A stretch of DNA of 6,862 bases, taken from Burkholderiaceae bacterium (GTDB taxonomy: Bacteria; Pseudomonadota; Gammaproteobacteria; Burkholderiales; Burkholderiaceae). This document shows, one piece after another, positions 1-6,334 of the stretch. The position numbers were made by a program, and so were the translations under genes. Within the stretch, counting starts at the first letter, position 1; every line of letters begins with the position of its first letter. The stretch lies in assembly GCA_947461335.1 (NCBI GenBank), contig CANHLB010000093.1:1-6862 (forward strand). The letters run 5' to 3'. The notes under the pieces are model-generated. The model was given only the letters and a program-made list of their open reading frames with translations. It was not told the DNA's origin and ran no database searches.

Positions 1-350
1 ACATCACCCATCCAAGGCATTGCAATATTGCGCGCGTAAAACAAGGCGGAAAAGAAAGCCGCAAAGAACATGATCTCAGAGAAGATGAACCAGGCCATCG
101 ACCAACGATAAGAAATATCCACGTTGACACCATTCTTGCCAGCATTTGATTCGGCAATCGTATCGCCGAACCAGTGATAAAGTACAAACAGAATCCATGC
201 CACGCCCACTAAACTTAGAGCACCACCCCAAGAGGTGTTATTCACCCAGCCGGACATACCAACACCAAAAGCAATTAAGCCGACTGCTGCCATAGCAGGA
301 TGTCTAGATAGTGCTGGGACAAAATAGTACGGGGTTGAATTGGATGACAT
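1..350 (-). CDS. ctaE: Cytochrome c oxidase subunit III, N-terminal part (cut by window edge)
   Basis: Subunit III of the aa3-type heme-copper oxidase, an inner-membrane protein without redox centres that stabilises subunit I and proton uptake. Translating the minus strand from the ATG at 350 gives 116 complete codons, open to the left edge. The protein begins MSSNSTPYYFVPALSRHP, followed by hydrophobic segments at about residues 19-33 and 42-60. The subunit III signature SEIMFFAAFFSALFYAR (residues 91-107) contains the conserved membrane glutamate at residue 92. A full family member has about 260-290 residues, so more than half of the gene lies outside the window. It sits 29 bases after the DUF2970 gene and is last of the visible cox operon. 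The start is preceded by AGAGAATAAG, identical to the ten bases before ctaC. Family assignment is secure; nothing can be said about the missing C-terminal part. Confidence 0.95.
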   Translation of the reverse strand, partial: MSSNSTPYYFVPALSRHPAMAAVGLIAFGVGMSGWVNNTSWGGALSLVGVAWILFVLYHWFGDTIAESNAGKNGVNVDISYRWSMAWFIFSEIMFFAAFFSALFYARNIAMPWMGD

Positions 351-360
351 CTTATTCTCT
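348..360 (-). repeat. Leader 13-mer at ctaE start, identical to the one at ctaC
   Basis: On the minus strand AGAGAATAAG directly precedes the ctaE ATG. The same 13 bases, ATG included, occur at 4103-4115 at the ctaC start. The AGAG part can pair only weakly with the 16S anti-Shine-Dalgarno sequence, so this is an atypical ribosome-binding region. The two genes encode different subunits of the same complex; a shared translation-initiation element is an inference. Confidence 0.55.
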
Positions 361-379
361 CTACTCAATCAAAAAATAA

Positions 380-577
380 TCAATGGGATACAACTGCTTT
401 CACTATCAAGAGCAAGACACCCATAAAAATCAAGGCGCCAAGAACACCTGCAATGATAATGTGCACAAAACTCAATGAAGCTACATCTTCCTGCAATCCT
501 GCTTTTTTACGCACTCCCAGGAAACCCCACATTACGGCTTTCATAGACTGCATAAAACTACTTTTTTTCTTCGTCAT
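380..577 (-). CDS. DUF2970 small inner-membrane protein
   Basis: A 65-residue protein with a basic N-terminus (MTKKKSSF), a short amphipathic stretch containing the GFLGVRKKAG motif (residues 18-27), and one hydrophobic segment at about residues 37-63. This layout and wording match the DUF2970 family, which is regularly found inside betaproteobacterial cytochrome oxidase operons but has no established biochemical role. The ATG overlaps the ctaG stop in an ATGA arrangement (4 bases), so translation is probably coupled to ctaG. ctaE follows 29 bases later. Its position between a copper-insertion factor and subunit III makes a role in oxidase assembly or stability plausible, by inference only. 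It would lie in the inner membrane with the basic N-terminus in the cytoplasm. Confidence 0.85.
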   Translation of the reverse strand: MTKKKSSFMQSMKAVMWGFLGVRKKAGLQEDVASLSFVHIIIAGVLGALIFMGVLLLIVKAVVSH

Positions 578-1161
578 GACGCTATCTTCGATTTTGGAGC
601 AGGTGGTGTACCGCCCAGCCCCAACTCAAAGAAGGTATACGACAAGGTAATGGTCTTAACATCATCAGGTAAACCCGCATCAATCACAAATACTACCGGC
701 ATCTTCTTTGTTTCATTTGCTGCCAGTGTCTGTTCCTGAAAACAAAAACACTCTAATTTAGTAAAAAACTCTGTTGCACTTTTAGGTGCATAACTCGGTA
801 TTGCTTGAGCCCGAACTACACGGCCAAGATTGTTCGTTACTTCATAAACAATCTCGGTCATCTCACCAGGATGAACTTCTAAAAAGTTCTTCACTGGCTT
901 GAAAGTAAAAGGCCCGCGGCTATTTGAATCAAATTCAATAGTCACTGTGCGGGCATAATTCACTTGTGTATTGCCAACCCTATTCGGACTAAAAGCCCTT
1001 ACTCCGTAATCATTCTTGCTGGTGACCACATTAATTCCGGTGACCTCACACAAGGCCTTATACATTGGAACCAACGCATAACCAAAGCCAAACATCATCA
1101 CAGCTGCAATTAAGAGCTTTAATAAAATTTGGCGATTTAATGTTTGAGTAGCAAGCATCAC
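574..1161 (-). CDS. ctaG: Cytochrome c oxidase assembly factor CtaG (Cox11 family, copper delivery to CuB)
   Basis: This Cox11/CtaG protein delivers copper to the CuB centre of subunit I during oxidase assembly. It has a short cytoplasmic N-terminus, one membrane anchor at about residues 14-31, and a periplasmic immunoglobulin-like domain. The family hallmark CFCF is at residues 138-141, with Cys138 and Cys140 as copper ligands. Also typical are YKALCEVTGIN (residues 34-44, another conserved cysteine) and the C-terminal LSYTFFEL. The length of 195 residues is normal for the family. The frame opens with GTG at 1161 directly followed by ATG at 1158; neither has a clear Shine-Dalgarno sequence, and the ATG is the more likely start (194 residues). 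It lies 11 bases after the 43-residue mini-gene and overlaps the DUF2970 start by 4 bases. Function is secure by family; the exact start is not. Confidence 0.95.
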   Translation of the reverse strand: MMLATQTLNRQILLKLLIAAVMMFGFGYALVPMYKALCEVTGINVVTSKNDYGVRAFSPNRVGNTQVNYARTVTIEFDSNSRGPFTFKPVKNFLEVHPGEMTEIVYEVTNNLGRVVRAQAIPSYAPKSATEFFTKLECFCFQEQTLAANETKKMPVVFVIDAGLPDDVKTITLSYTFFELGLGGTPPAPKSKIAS

Positions 1162-1172
1162 AACATGCGGGA

Positions 1173-1304
1173 TTAACCCAAAAAGCTCCGTTTAATCACA
1201 ATACCAATAAAAAAAGTGAGTGCAACACTCAAAAGAATGAAGCCCAGCCTGCGATTACTTGCAGCGAGGGCTTGCTTCTCTCGAGAATTAAATTCCTGCT
1301 TCAC
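1173..1304 (-). CDS. Cytochrome oxidase small assembly-type protein, 43 residues, GTG start
   Basis: A short open frame fills the gap between ctaD and ctaG. From GTG at 1304 it reads [20 protein letters not shown], then one hydrophobic span (about residues 21-36, [16 protein letters not shown]), then a basic end (IKRSFLG) and TAA at 1173-1175. The pattern of a charged N-terminus with SNRR, a single transmembrane helix and a lysine/arginine tail fits the tiny 'cytochrome oxidase small assembly protein' seen between coxA and ctaG in Burkholderiales. No ATG exists in this frame before the membrane span, so GTG is the best start. It overlaps the last 17 bases of ctaD, suggesting translational coupling. 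The role in oxidase biogenesis is inferred from position. The coding call rests on conserved position and topology; the start is the least certain part. Confidence 0.72.
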   Translation of the reverse strand: MKQEFNSREKQALAASNRRLGFILLSVALTFFIGIVIKRSFLG

Positions 1305-2907
1305 GCATTTGCTCTGGGCTAGGCGGTGTTTCAAAAGTGTGGTGGGGCGCTGGTGAAGGTATTGTCCACTCCAAACCTTTGGCTCCTTCCCATGGATTCA
1401 TCGGCGCTTTTATACCTTGACCACGGTAAGCTGGCATCACAACAAACAGTAGGAAATACACTTGCGCTAAACCAAAGCCCAAAGCACTAACCGAAGCAAT
1501 CATGTTGAAGTCAGTGAACTGAGTTGGGTAGTCAGCATAGCGACGTGGCATACCTGCTAAGCCCAAGAAATGCATTGGAAAGAAAGTTAAGTTAAAGAAA
1601 ATCATGGAAGCCCAAAAGTGGATCTTGCCGCGTGTTTCGTTAGCCATGTAACCGGTCCACTTAGGACACCAGTAATAGAAACCAGCAAACATTGCAAATA
1701 ATGAGCCAGCTACTAGTACATAGTGAAAGTGAGCTACAACGTAGTAAGTATCTTGAACGCCGATATCAATTGGTGCCAACGCTAAGATCAGGCCAGTAAA
1801 GCCACCCATCGTAAATACGAAAATAAAACCGATCGCCCACAACATTGGAGTTTCAAAGGTCATAGAACCTTTCCACATTGTTGCAACCCAGTTAAAAATC
1901 TTTACGCCAGTCGGCACAGCTATCAACATCGTTGCGTACATGAAAAACAATTGACCAGTTACTGGCATACCAGTTGTAAACATGTGGTGAGCCCAAACAA
2001 TGAATGACAAGATCGCAATAGACGAAGTTGCATAAACCATTGAGCTGTAACCAAACAAAGTTTTTCTCGAGAAGACGGGAACAATTTCACTGACGATTCC
2101 AAAAGCTGGAAGAATCATGATGTATACCTCTGGGTGACCAAAGAACCAGAAAATATGCTGGAACATCACTGGGTCACCGCCACCTACAGCGGAGAAGAAG
2201 GAGGTGCCAAAGTGACGGTCAGTCAACACCATGGTAATTGCGCCGGCCAATACAGGCATCACGGCAATCAATAAGTAAGCAGTAATTAACCATGTCCAGC
2301 AAAACATTGGCATCTTCATCAAAGTTAAGCCAGGAGCGCGCATGTTCAAGATGGTCACGATGATATTGATCGATCCCATGATGGAGGAAGCGCCTAATAA
2401 GTGGAGGGCAAAAATTGCCATGTCCATTCCAGGACCCATCTGCAAACTCAAGGGAGCATAGATTGTCCAGCCGCCTGATGGAGCGCCGCCAGGAACAAGA
2501 AATGAGCCAAACAACAATAATGCTGCCACTGGCAAAATCCAGAAGCTAAAGTTATTCATACGAGCAAATGCCATATCAGATGCGCCGATTTGCAAAGGCA
2601 CCATCCAGTTTGCAAAACCAACGAACGCCGGCATGATCGCACCGAACACCATTACTAAACCATGCATGGTAGTTAGTTGATTAAAGAATTCAGGGCGAAG
2701 GAATTGCAGACCGGGCTGGAATAATTCCAAACGAATTCCTAAAGCCATCGCTCCGCCAGCTAATAAGCTAACGAATGAAAAAATCAAATACATCGTGCCG
2801 ATGTCTTTGTGATTGGTTGCGAACAACCAACGACGCCAGCCATGTGGCGTGTGATCATCATGCGCGTGATCATGGGTGTGATCGTGGGTAGTAGAGACTG
2901 TGCTCAT
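1288..2907 (-). CDS. ctaD: Cytochrome c oxidase subunit I (aa3-type, catalytic)
   Basis: The catalytic subunit of the A-family heme-copper oxidase reduces O2 to water and pumps protons across the inner membrane. Its 539 residues contain twelve expected membrane helices and all key residues: His82 and His395 (heme a), His393 (heme a3), His258, His307 and His308 (CuB), and Tyr262, which cross-links to His258. Glu260 in GHPEVY marks an A1-type D-channel, with Asp111 at its entrance ([13 protein letters not shown]) and Lys336 in the K-channel. The N-terminus is unusual but typical of Burkholderiales: seven histidines between residues 8 and 22. The start is supported by a GGAG Shine-Dalgarno sequence (2914-2917) six bases before the ATG. 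It lies 40 bases after ctaC and its end overlaps the next small gene. The call is essentially certain. Confidence 0.99.
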   Translation of the reverse strand: MSTVSTTHDHTHDHAHDDHTPHGWRRWLFATNHKDIGTMYLIFSFVSLLAGGAMALGIRLELFQPGLQFLRPEFFNQLTTMHGLVMVFGAIMPAFVGFANWMVPLQIGASDMAFARMNNFSFWILPVAALLLFGSFLVPGGAPSGGWTIYAPLSLQMGPGMDMAIFALHLLGASSIMGSINIIVTILNMRAPGLTLMKMPMFCWTWLITAYLLIAVMPVLAGAITMVLTDRHFGTSFFSAVGGGDPVMFQHIFWFFGHPEVYIMILPAFGIVSEIVPVFSRKTLFGYSSMVYATSSIAILSFIVWAHHMFTTGMPVTGQLFFMYATMLIAVPTGVKIFNWVATMWKGSMTFETPMLWAIGFIFVFTMGGFTGLILALAPIDIGVQDTYYVVAHFHYVLVAGSLFAMFAGFYYWCPKWTGYMANETRGKIHFWASMIFFNLTFFPMHFLGLAGMPRRYADYPTQFTDFNMIASVSALGFGLAQVYFLLFVVMPAYRGQGIKAPMNPWEGAKGLEWTIPSPAPHHTFETPPSPEQMREAGI

Positions 2908-2913
2908 GAATTA

Positions 2914-2919
2914 CTCCGG
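2914..2919 (-). promoter_or_regulatory. Ribosome-binding site of ctaD
   Basis: The minus strand reads CCGGAGTAATTC and then ATG. GGAG is a good Shine-Dalgarno core, six bases before the ATG at 2907, and fixes the ctaD start. It is the clearest ribosome-binding site of the operon. Confidence 0.7.
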
Positions 2920-2947
2920 TTTCGTTTTATCTGTATTAATGAATGGT

Positions 2948-4105
2948 TCACTTGCCGTTACGTACGGTAATAATTTCTTGGGTCTGAACCACATCACCCG
3001 TCTTATTACCCCATGCGTTACGGGTATAGGTAATCACTGCAGCGATATCGCCATCAGAGATTACGCCAGCCCATTTCGGCATTGCATTTTTACCGTTGAG
3101 CATAATGTTGTACTGAGCCTCTTTTGGACCAGTCACCACTTTGCTGCCATCTAATGCTGGGAATGCGCCTGCACCCTTACCATTTGGCTGGTGACATGCT
3201 GAACAGTTAGCCGCATATACTTTTGCGCCACGCTCTTTTTGTTCATCCAAGGTGTAGACCTTTGAAGGATCATCACCGCCAGCACCCATTTCTTTTTTCT
3301 TCTCTTCGACCCACTTGGTGTAGTCCTCTTGTGATACTACTTTCACAACAATTGGCATAAAGGCATGCTGCGCACCACACAACTCAGAACATTGGCCGCG
3401 GAACGTGCCAATCTTTTCAGCTCTAAACCAAGTATCGCGAACAAATCCTGGAATCGCATCTTGCTTAACCCCAAACGCTGGAATGGTCCAAGCATGAATA
3501 ACGTCATTAGCAGTAGTAATCAAACGAATTTTTTTGCCAACTGGCACAACCATTTCGTTATCTACTTCCATTAGGTAAGTATTTGACTTTGGTGCTAAGT
3601 TATTAATTGCTTCACGTGAAGTTGACAAGGTGGACAAAAAGCTAATGCCTTCGCCCTCACCTTTGATATAGTCGTAACCCCATTTCCACTGATAGCCAGT
3701 AGTCTTAATAGTGATATCTGAATTAGTCGTATCTTTCATCGCCACAACTGTTTTCGTTGCTGGCAAGGCCATCCCAATAACGATAAGGAGCGGGATCACT
3801 GTCCAAATAATTTCAACAGTTGTACTCTCATGGAAAGAGGCTGATTTATGGCCCAATGATTTGCGGTGTTTCAAGATTGAGTAAAACATCACTCCAAAAA
3901 CACCAATGAAAATTACAGCGCAGATCACCAACATCATCCAATGCAACCAGTGGATTTCCTGCATAATTTTTGTTGCAGGTGCAGCAAAATTCAGCTGATT
4001 CACTGCTGGACCGCCTGGCATATTTTCTGATGCCTGCGCAAAAGCAGTGCCAAATGCAGATACTAAATAGAGCGGGGCCCTAATGACTTTTACAAATAAA
4101 TTCAT
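2948..4105 (-). CDS. ctaC: Cytochrome c oxidase subunit II with fused C-terminal cytochrome c domain
   Basis: Subunit II takes electrons from cytochrome c and passes them through the binuclear CuA centre to heme a of CtaD. The 385 residues show a signal peptide (cleavage likely after AFA, residue 23), two membrane helices (about 53-78 and 98-121), the aromatic electron-entry stretch YQWKWGYDY (138-146), and a periplasmic cupredoxin domain. CuA ligands are His204, Cys239, Glu241, Cys243, His247 and Met250, all present. After a charged linker (about 268-282) comes a class I cytochrome c domain with CSACH (301-305) and the probable axial Met342 in NAMPKW. This makes it longer than a plain subunit II. 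The fusion is the caa3-like layout common in betaproteobacteria. It is first in the operon, 40 bases before ctaD, with a promoter candidate upstream. The ATG at 4105 is kept because the signal peptide follows it directly. Confidence 0.98.
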   Translation of the reverse strand: MNLFVKVIRAPLYLVSAFGTAFAQASENMPGGPAVNQLNFAAPATKIMQEIHWLHWMMLVICAVIFIGVFGVMFYSILKHRKSLGHKSASFHESTTVEIIWTVIPLLIVIGMALPATKTVVAMKDTTNSDITIKTTGYQWKWGYDYIKGEGEGISFLSTLSTSREAINNLAPKSNTYLMEVDNEMVVPVGKKIRLITTANDVIHAWTIPAFGVKQDAIPGFVRDTWFRAEKIGTFRGQCSELCGAQHAFMPIVVKVVSQEDYTKWVEEKKKEMGAGGDDPSKVYTLDEQKERGAKVYAANCSACHQPNGKGAGAFPALDGSKVVTGPKEAQYNIMLNGKNAMPKWAGVISDGDIAAVITYTRNAWGNKTGDVVQTQEIITVRNGK

Positions 4106-4115
4106 CTTATTCTCT
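4103..4115 (-). repeat. Leader 13-mer at ctaC start, identical to the one at ctaE
   Basis: AGAGAATAAG plus ATG on the minus strand, the same thirteen bases as at 348-360. The match stops on both sides: the preceding base differs and the second codons differ. It lacks a strong GGAG core, unlike the ctaD site. Confidence 0.55.
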
Positions 4116-4125
4116 GTTTATTGTC

Positions 4126-4162
4126 TTGAGCATAGTGCTTAAAAACGCCGCAAAATGCTCAA
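4126..4162 (-). repeat. Inverted repeat in the ctaC leader
   Basis: TTGAGCAT (4126-4133) and ATGCTCAA (4155-4162) are perfect 8-base inverted copies separated by 21 bases. They lie between the predicted transcription start and the ctaC ATG. A second short pairing (CCGC at 4148-4151 with GCGG at 4166-4169) uses overlapping territory, so the two folds exclude each other. Regulatory meaning is unproven. Confidence 0.4.
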
Positions 4163-4194
4163 AAAGCGGTCTGAAGCCAATACATCCAGCCGTA

Positions 4195-4223
4195 ATTATA
4201 GGGTTAATTGGGTTCAAGAACAA
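4195..4223 (-). promoter_or_regulatory. Candidate sigma-70 promoter of the cox operon
   Basis: On the minus strand TTGTTC (4218-4223) is followed after exactly 17 bases by a perfect TATAAT (4195-4200). The -35 matches TTGACA in only its first three bases; the -10 is consensus. Transcription would start near 4188, giving a leader of about 80 bases before ctaC. The spacer contains two direct AACCC copies nine bases apart (4201-4214), a possible but unproven protein-binding site. Confidence 0.55.
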
Positions 4224-4297
4224 ACAGGAGCAAGCTAGCCTTATTCAATCTTGACAAAGCTTAAAATGATAGTAAACACTTACACTTAAGCAGAATC

Positions 4298-5083
4298 TCA
4301 CCTAGTCTTGCGCCCAATTTGCTTTACGTCAATATAGGCAATGCTGTCCTCAACTTTGGAAAGGTGCTTTCCAAGCACCCAAGAGTGCCCGTAAACCACT
4401 TCTAAAGTCATTTTTTTAGGTAAAACGCCTTTTTTTGACGATTGAGGGTAAGGTAATTGAAGTAATTTGAGCGCTTGTGCATCAATCAATAAAAGAGCAT
4501 CTGAGTCGTAATCAAGGTTTATAAATTCCATATCCATCACTGGATCAGAAAAACGCTCCCCCAGAAGAGCATCGCCCATGTCGTGCATATCCCAAGGACT
4601 TGTGAGATTTTTCAAATGAATCGTCCCGGGTTCAAGAGCACGCAACTCTTTGCCAGTATCAGGCCCCAAATAACTGAAAGTGATAAGGCCACCTTCTCGC
4701 AATACTCGCCAGCACTCTTGCAAAAAATGTCTTGGATCCGGTAGATCTTGCAGCAAGAGATCACTAAAGACTAAATCTACAGAACTATCAGGGAGGTCAA
4801 ATTTGCCTTTTTCTTGGAAGGCAGCAAAGGGCTTTGCATTCCCCTTAAATAGTGAACGCCACTGAGATAGGCTTTTTGATCGCCACATCTCAACAGCAGA
4901 AACTCCTGCTTCAGTTAGGCTATAAATATTTGCATTGGGATACCTTTTTGCAAAAGATGCTAAATGCTTTCCGGGAAAATCTGGAACGATTAAAACATCT
5001 TTTACATCGAGCTTGACGATGTCAAGCTTTTGCAACATACGGTCTGCAATCTCATCCTGTAACCATCTGATCGGCTGGGTCAT
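4298..5083 (-). CDS. BioC-like class I SAM methyltransferase family protein with degenerate motif I
   Basis: A 261-residue protein related to malonyl-ACP O-methyltransferase BioC and its betaproteobacterial paralogues. Family signs are EIADRMLQKLDIVKL (11-25), LPDSSVDLVFSDLLLQDLPD (97-116), the post-motif helix ending in WRVLREGGLITFSYLGPD (125-142) with GKELR, and a C-terminal region with DMHDMGDALL (165-174) and DPVMDME (180-186). What is odd is motif I: where the family has a glycine-rich SAM loop of the DxGxGxG type, this protein has VLIVPDFPGKHLASFAKRYP (30-49), and the usual acidic residue after strand 2 sits in an unusual YSLTEAG. Either SAM binding is altered or catalysis has been lost. 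Substrate unknown; true BioC would lie near other bio genes, which are absent here. It is transcribed away from comF, with the ATG at 5083 and only 23 bases to comF's likely ATG. No clear Shine-Dalgarno sequence. Confidence 0.8.
   Translation of the reverse strand: MTQPIRWLQDEIADRMLQKLDIVKLDVKDVLIVPDFPGKHLASFAKRYPNANIYSLTEAGVSAVEMWRSKSLSQWRSLFKGNAKPFAAFQEKGKFDLPDSSVDLVFSDLLLQDLPDPRHFLQECWRVLREGGLITFSYLGPDTGKELRALEPGTIHLKNLTSPWDMHDMGDALLGERFSDPVMDMEFINLDYDSDALLLIDAQALKLLQLPYPQSSKKGVLPKKMTLEVVYGHSWVLGKHLSKVEDSIAYIDVKQIGRKTR
5010..5028. repeat. Perfect hairpin inside the start of the methyltransferase gene
   Basis: AGCTTGAC (5010-5017) and GTCAAGCT (5021-5028) are perfect inverted copies around a 3-base centre GAT. 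They fall in codons for KLDIVKLD of the methyltransferase and 79 bases before the likely comF ATG, where a comF promoter or leader would lie. The left arm holds TTGACG (5013-5018), a fair -35 element, but the matching -10 (CATACG at 5036-5041) is poor. Confidence 0.45.
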
Positions 5084-5106
5084 TGACTCAGTATACTCAG
5101 CGCCCC
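5084..5106. promoter_or_regulatory. Divergent start region between methyltransferase gene and comF
   Basis: Only 23 bases separate the methyltransferase ATG from the likely comF ATG. They contain the direct repeat ACTCAG (5086-5091 and 5095-5100) and the palindrome AGTATACT (5090-5097). There is no room for either promoter, so each promoter must sit inside the opposite gene's coding sequence. No consensus -10/-35 pair is visible to me. Confidence 0.4.
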
Positions 5107-5856
5107 ATGCGATTTCTAGAGAAGATTTTTCACTCCATCAGCACACACGTTTTACCAAGTGCCTGCATCGTATGCGATCAGCACCAGGAGTCTAGCCTTT
5201 GTGCAGGCTGCCTACACTCTTTAAGAGTGGAAAGTCTGATCAATTATGAGTGCTGCTACCAGTGTGGTATTACGCTTGAGGCCATAGAGCTAAGCGAGCA
5301 ACATTGCGTGCAATGCATAAACGATCCCCCATATTTTGATGAAACTTATTGCCTTGATCGTTATGAAAGGGTATTACAAAATGCAGTGCATCAACTTAAA
5401 TATCAAAAACGTCTTGCTTATGCCCACGGGCTTGCTAGCGCATGGAATTGCATTTTATCAAAACAGCTAAGAGACTATTACGCTGATTATCTTCTTCCAG
5501 TGCCATTAAGTACTCAGAAATTATCCGTTCGTGGCTTCAATCAAAGCTGGGAAATTGCTCGCAGACTTGATTGCAGCCCCAACATTAGGAAAATACCGTA
5601 CGCGCTTAAACGTCATCATCATGCATTACCGCAAGCAGGGGGCAAGCTTTCCATAAGGCGCTTAGCAATCCAGGATATGTTTTATATTGATGATAGCTAT
5701 GTTGAGCCTCTTCAAAATAAGCGTGTCATCATTTTTGACGATGTCATGACAACTGGAGCAACCCTTAATGAAATTGCCCGGGTTCTGAAGGACAATGGCA
5801 TATCACACGTCACTAACTGGGTTTTACTAAGAACAACAAAAGCACCGCATGTTTAA
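5107..5856 (+). CDS. comF: ComF family phosphoribosyltransferase-like protein
   Basis: ComF proteins combine an N-terminal zinc-finger region with a type I phosphoribosyltransferase fold. In Gram-positive and some Gram-negative bacteria they are needed for DNA uptake during natural transformation; the enzymatic activity is not established. From the ATG at 5107 the product has 249 residues. Four cysteine pairs, CxxC at residues 20/23, CxxC at 32/35, CxxC at 50/53 and CxxC at 67/70, can bind two zinc ions. The core motifs LLPVPLS (129-135), RGFNQ (142-146) and the PRPP loop VIIFDDVMTTGAT (207-219) are intact. The frame also allows a TTG start at 5083, eight codons earlier, overlapping the methyltransferase start; ATG is preferred, though no Shine-Dalgarno sequence supports either. 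The stop overlaps trmL by eight bases, so the two are probably translated from one mRNA. Confidence 0.9.
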   Translation: MRFLEKIFHSISTHVLPSACIVCDQHQESSLCAGCLHSLRVESLINYECCYQCGITLEAIELSEQHCVQCINDPPYFDETYCLDRYERVLQNAVHQLKYQKRLAYAHGLASAWNCILSKQLRDYYADYLLPVPLSTQKLSVRGFNQSWEIARRLDCSPNIRKIPYALKRHHHALPQAGGKLSIRRLAIQDMFYIDDSYVEPLQNKRVIIFDDVMTTGATLNEIARVLKDNGISHVTNWVLLRTTKAPHV

Positions 5857-6319
5857 TATTGTTTTATTCGAGCCAGAAATTCCACCAAATACGGGCAACA
5901 TCATTCGCCTCTGCGCTAATACAGGGGCTAAGCTGCATTTAATTGAGCCCTTAGGATTTCCGATGGAAGACTCTAAACTTCGCAGGGCTGGGCTTGACTA
6001 TCATGAATTTGCAACAGTACAGGTTCATAGAAATTGGGTGCAATTTTTAAGTACTGAACAACCAGACCCAAAGCATCTTTTTGCCTTAACTACCAAAGGT
6101 AAGGAAATGTTTCACGAAGGCAAATATGCGCCCAATGATTACTTTATTTTTGGTTCAGAAACGAAAGGTATTACAGATGAGGTTCGTAATAGCATTCCGA
6201 TAGAGAATCAGATGCGCTTAGCGATGCAAGATAGCAGTCGCAGCTTAAATTTATCGAATACAGTAGCTATTGTGGTGTATGAAGCATGGCGCCAAAACGG
6301 ACTCGCTGGCGGAAAATAA
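5849..6319 (+). CDS. trmL: tRNA (cytidine/uridine-34-2'-O)-methyltransferase TrmL
   Basis: A SPOUT-class enzyme that uses SAM to methylate the 2'-OH of the wobble nucleotide of leucine tRNAs in the cytoplasm. The 156-residue length is normal, and the protein follows E. coli TrmL closely from the first residue: IVLFEPEIPPNTGNIIRLCA (4-23), LRRAGLDYHEF (44-54), LFALTTKG (77-84), FGSETKG (101-107) and RSLNLSNTVAIVVYEAWRQ (131-149), the last being the trefoil-knot SAM-binding region. It is a stand-alone domain without the N-terminal extension of larger SpoU proteins. The ATG overlaps the comF stop (ATGTTTAA), implying translational coupling. It converges with gpsA across only 15 bases, with no visible terminator. 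High certainty by motif content and length. Confidence 0.97.
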   Translation: MFNIVLFEPEIPPNTGNIIRLCANTGAKLHLIEPLGFPMEDSKLRRAGLDYHEFATVQVHRNWVQFLSTEQPDPKHLFALTTKGKEMFHEGKYAPNDYFIFGSETKGITDEVRNSIPIENQMRLAMQDSSRSLNLSNTVAIVVYEAWRQNGLAGGK

Positions 6320-6334
6320 AAACACTATTCAAAA

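Larger units (their letters stand above)
4106..4297. other. Gene-free control region between the methyltransferase gene and ctaC
   Basis: These 192 bases carry no credible coding frame. On the minus strand, after the methyltransferase stop, come a tandem repeat AAGTGT AAGTGT (4276-4287), a loose inverted repeat GCTTAA/TTAAGC (4259-4264 and 4286-4291), the sigma-70 promoter candidate (4195-4223), and an inverted repeat in the predicted leader (4126-4162). I see no strong intrinsic terminator for the methyltransferase gene, so some readthrough into the oxidase operon is possible. Confidence 0.7.

Noticed and set aside
453..650. Open frame of 65 codons on the plus strand
   Set aside because: Lies antisense to ctaG and the DUF2970 gene, both well supported; the product resembles no family I recognise.
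2900..3154. Open frame of 84 codons on the plus strand
   Set aside because: Antisense to ctaC, mostly opposite the cytochrome c domain, which is strongly constrained; a shadow frame.
3365..3574. Open frame of 69 codons on the plus strand
   Set aside because: Antisense to the CuA domain of ctaC, with no recognisable features.
4140..4170. Intrinsic terminator for the methyltransferase gene or an attenuator
   Set aside because: The CCGC/GCGG stem has only four pairs and a 14-base T/A-rich loop, too weak to call a terminator; kept only as a speculative leader fold.
4256..4291. GCTTAA/TTAAGC inverted repeat as a terminator after the methyltransferase gene
   Set aside because: AT-rich six-base stem, 21-base spacer and no following T run.
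4680..4865. Open frame of 61 codons on the plus strand
   Set aside because: Antisense to the methyltransferase gene; composition and low complexity indicate a shadow.
5083..5106. TTG start for comF at 5083
   Set aside because: Would add eight residues unlike the family and relies on a rare start codon without a Shine-Dalgarno sequence; the ATG at 5107 is simpler, though not proven.
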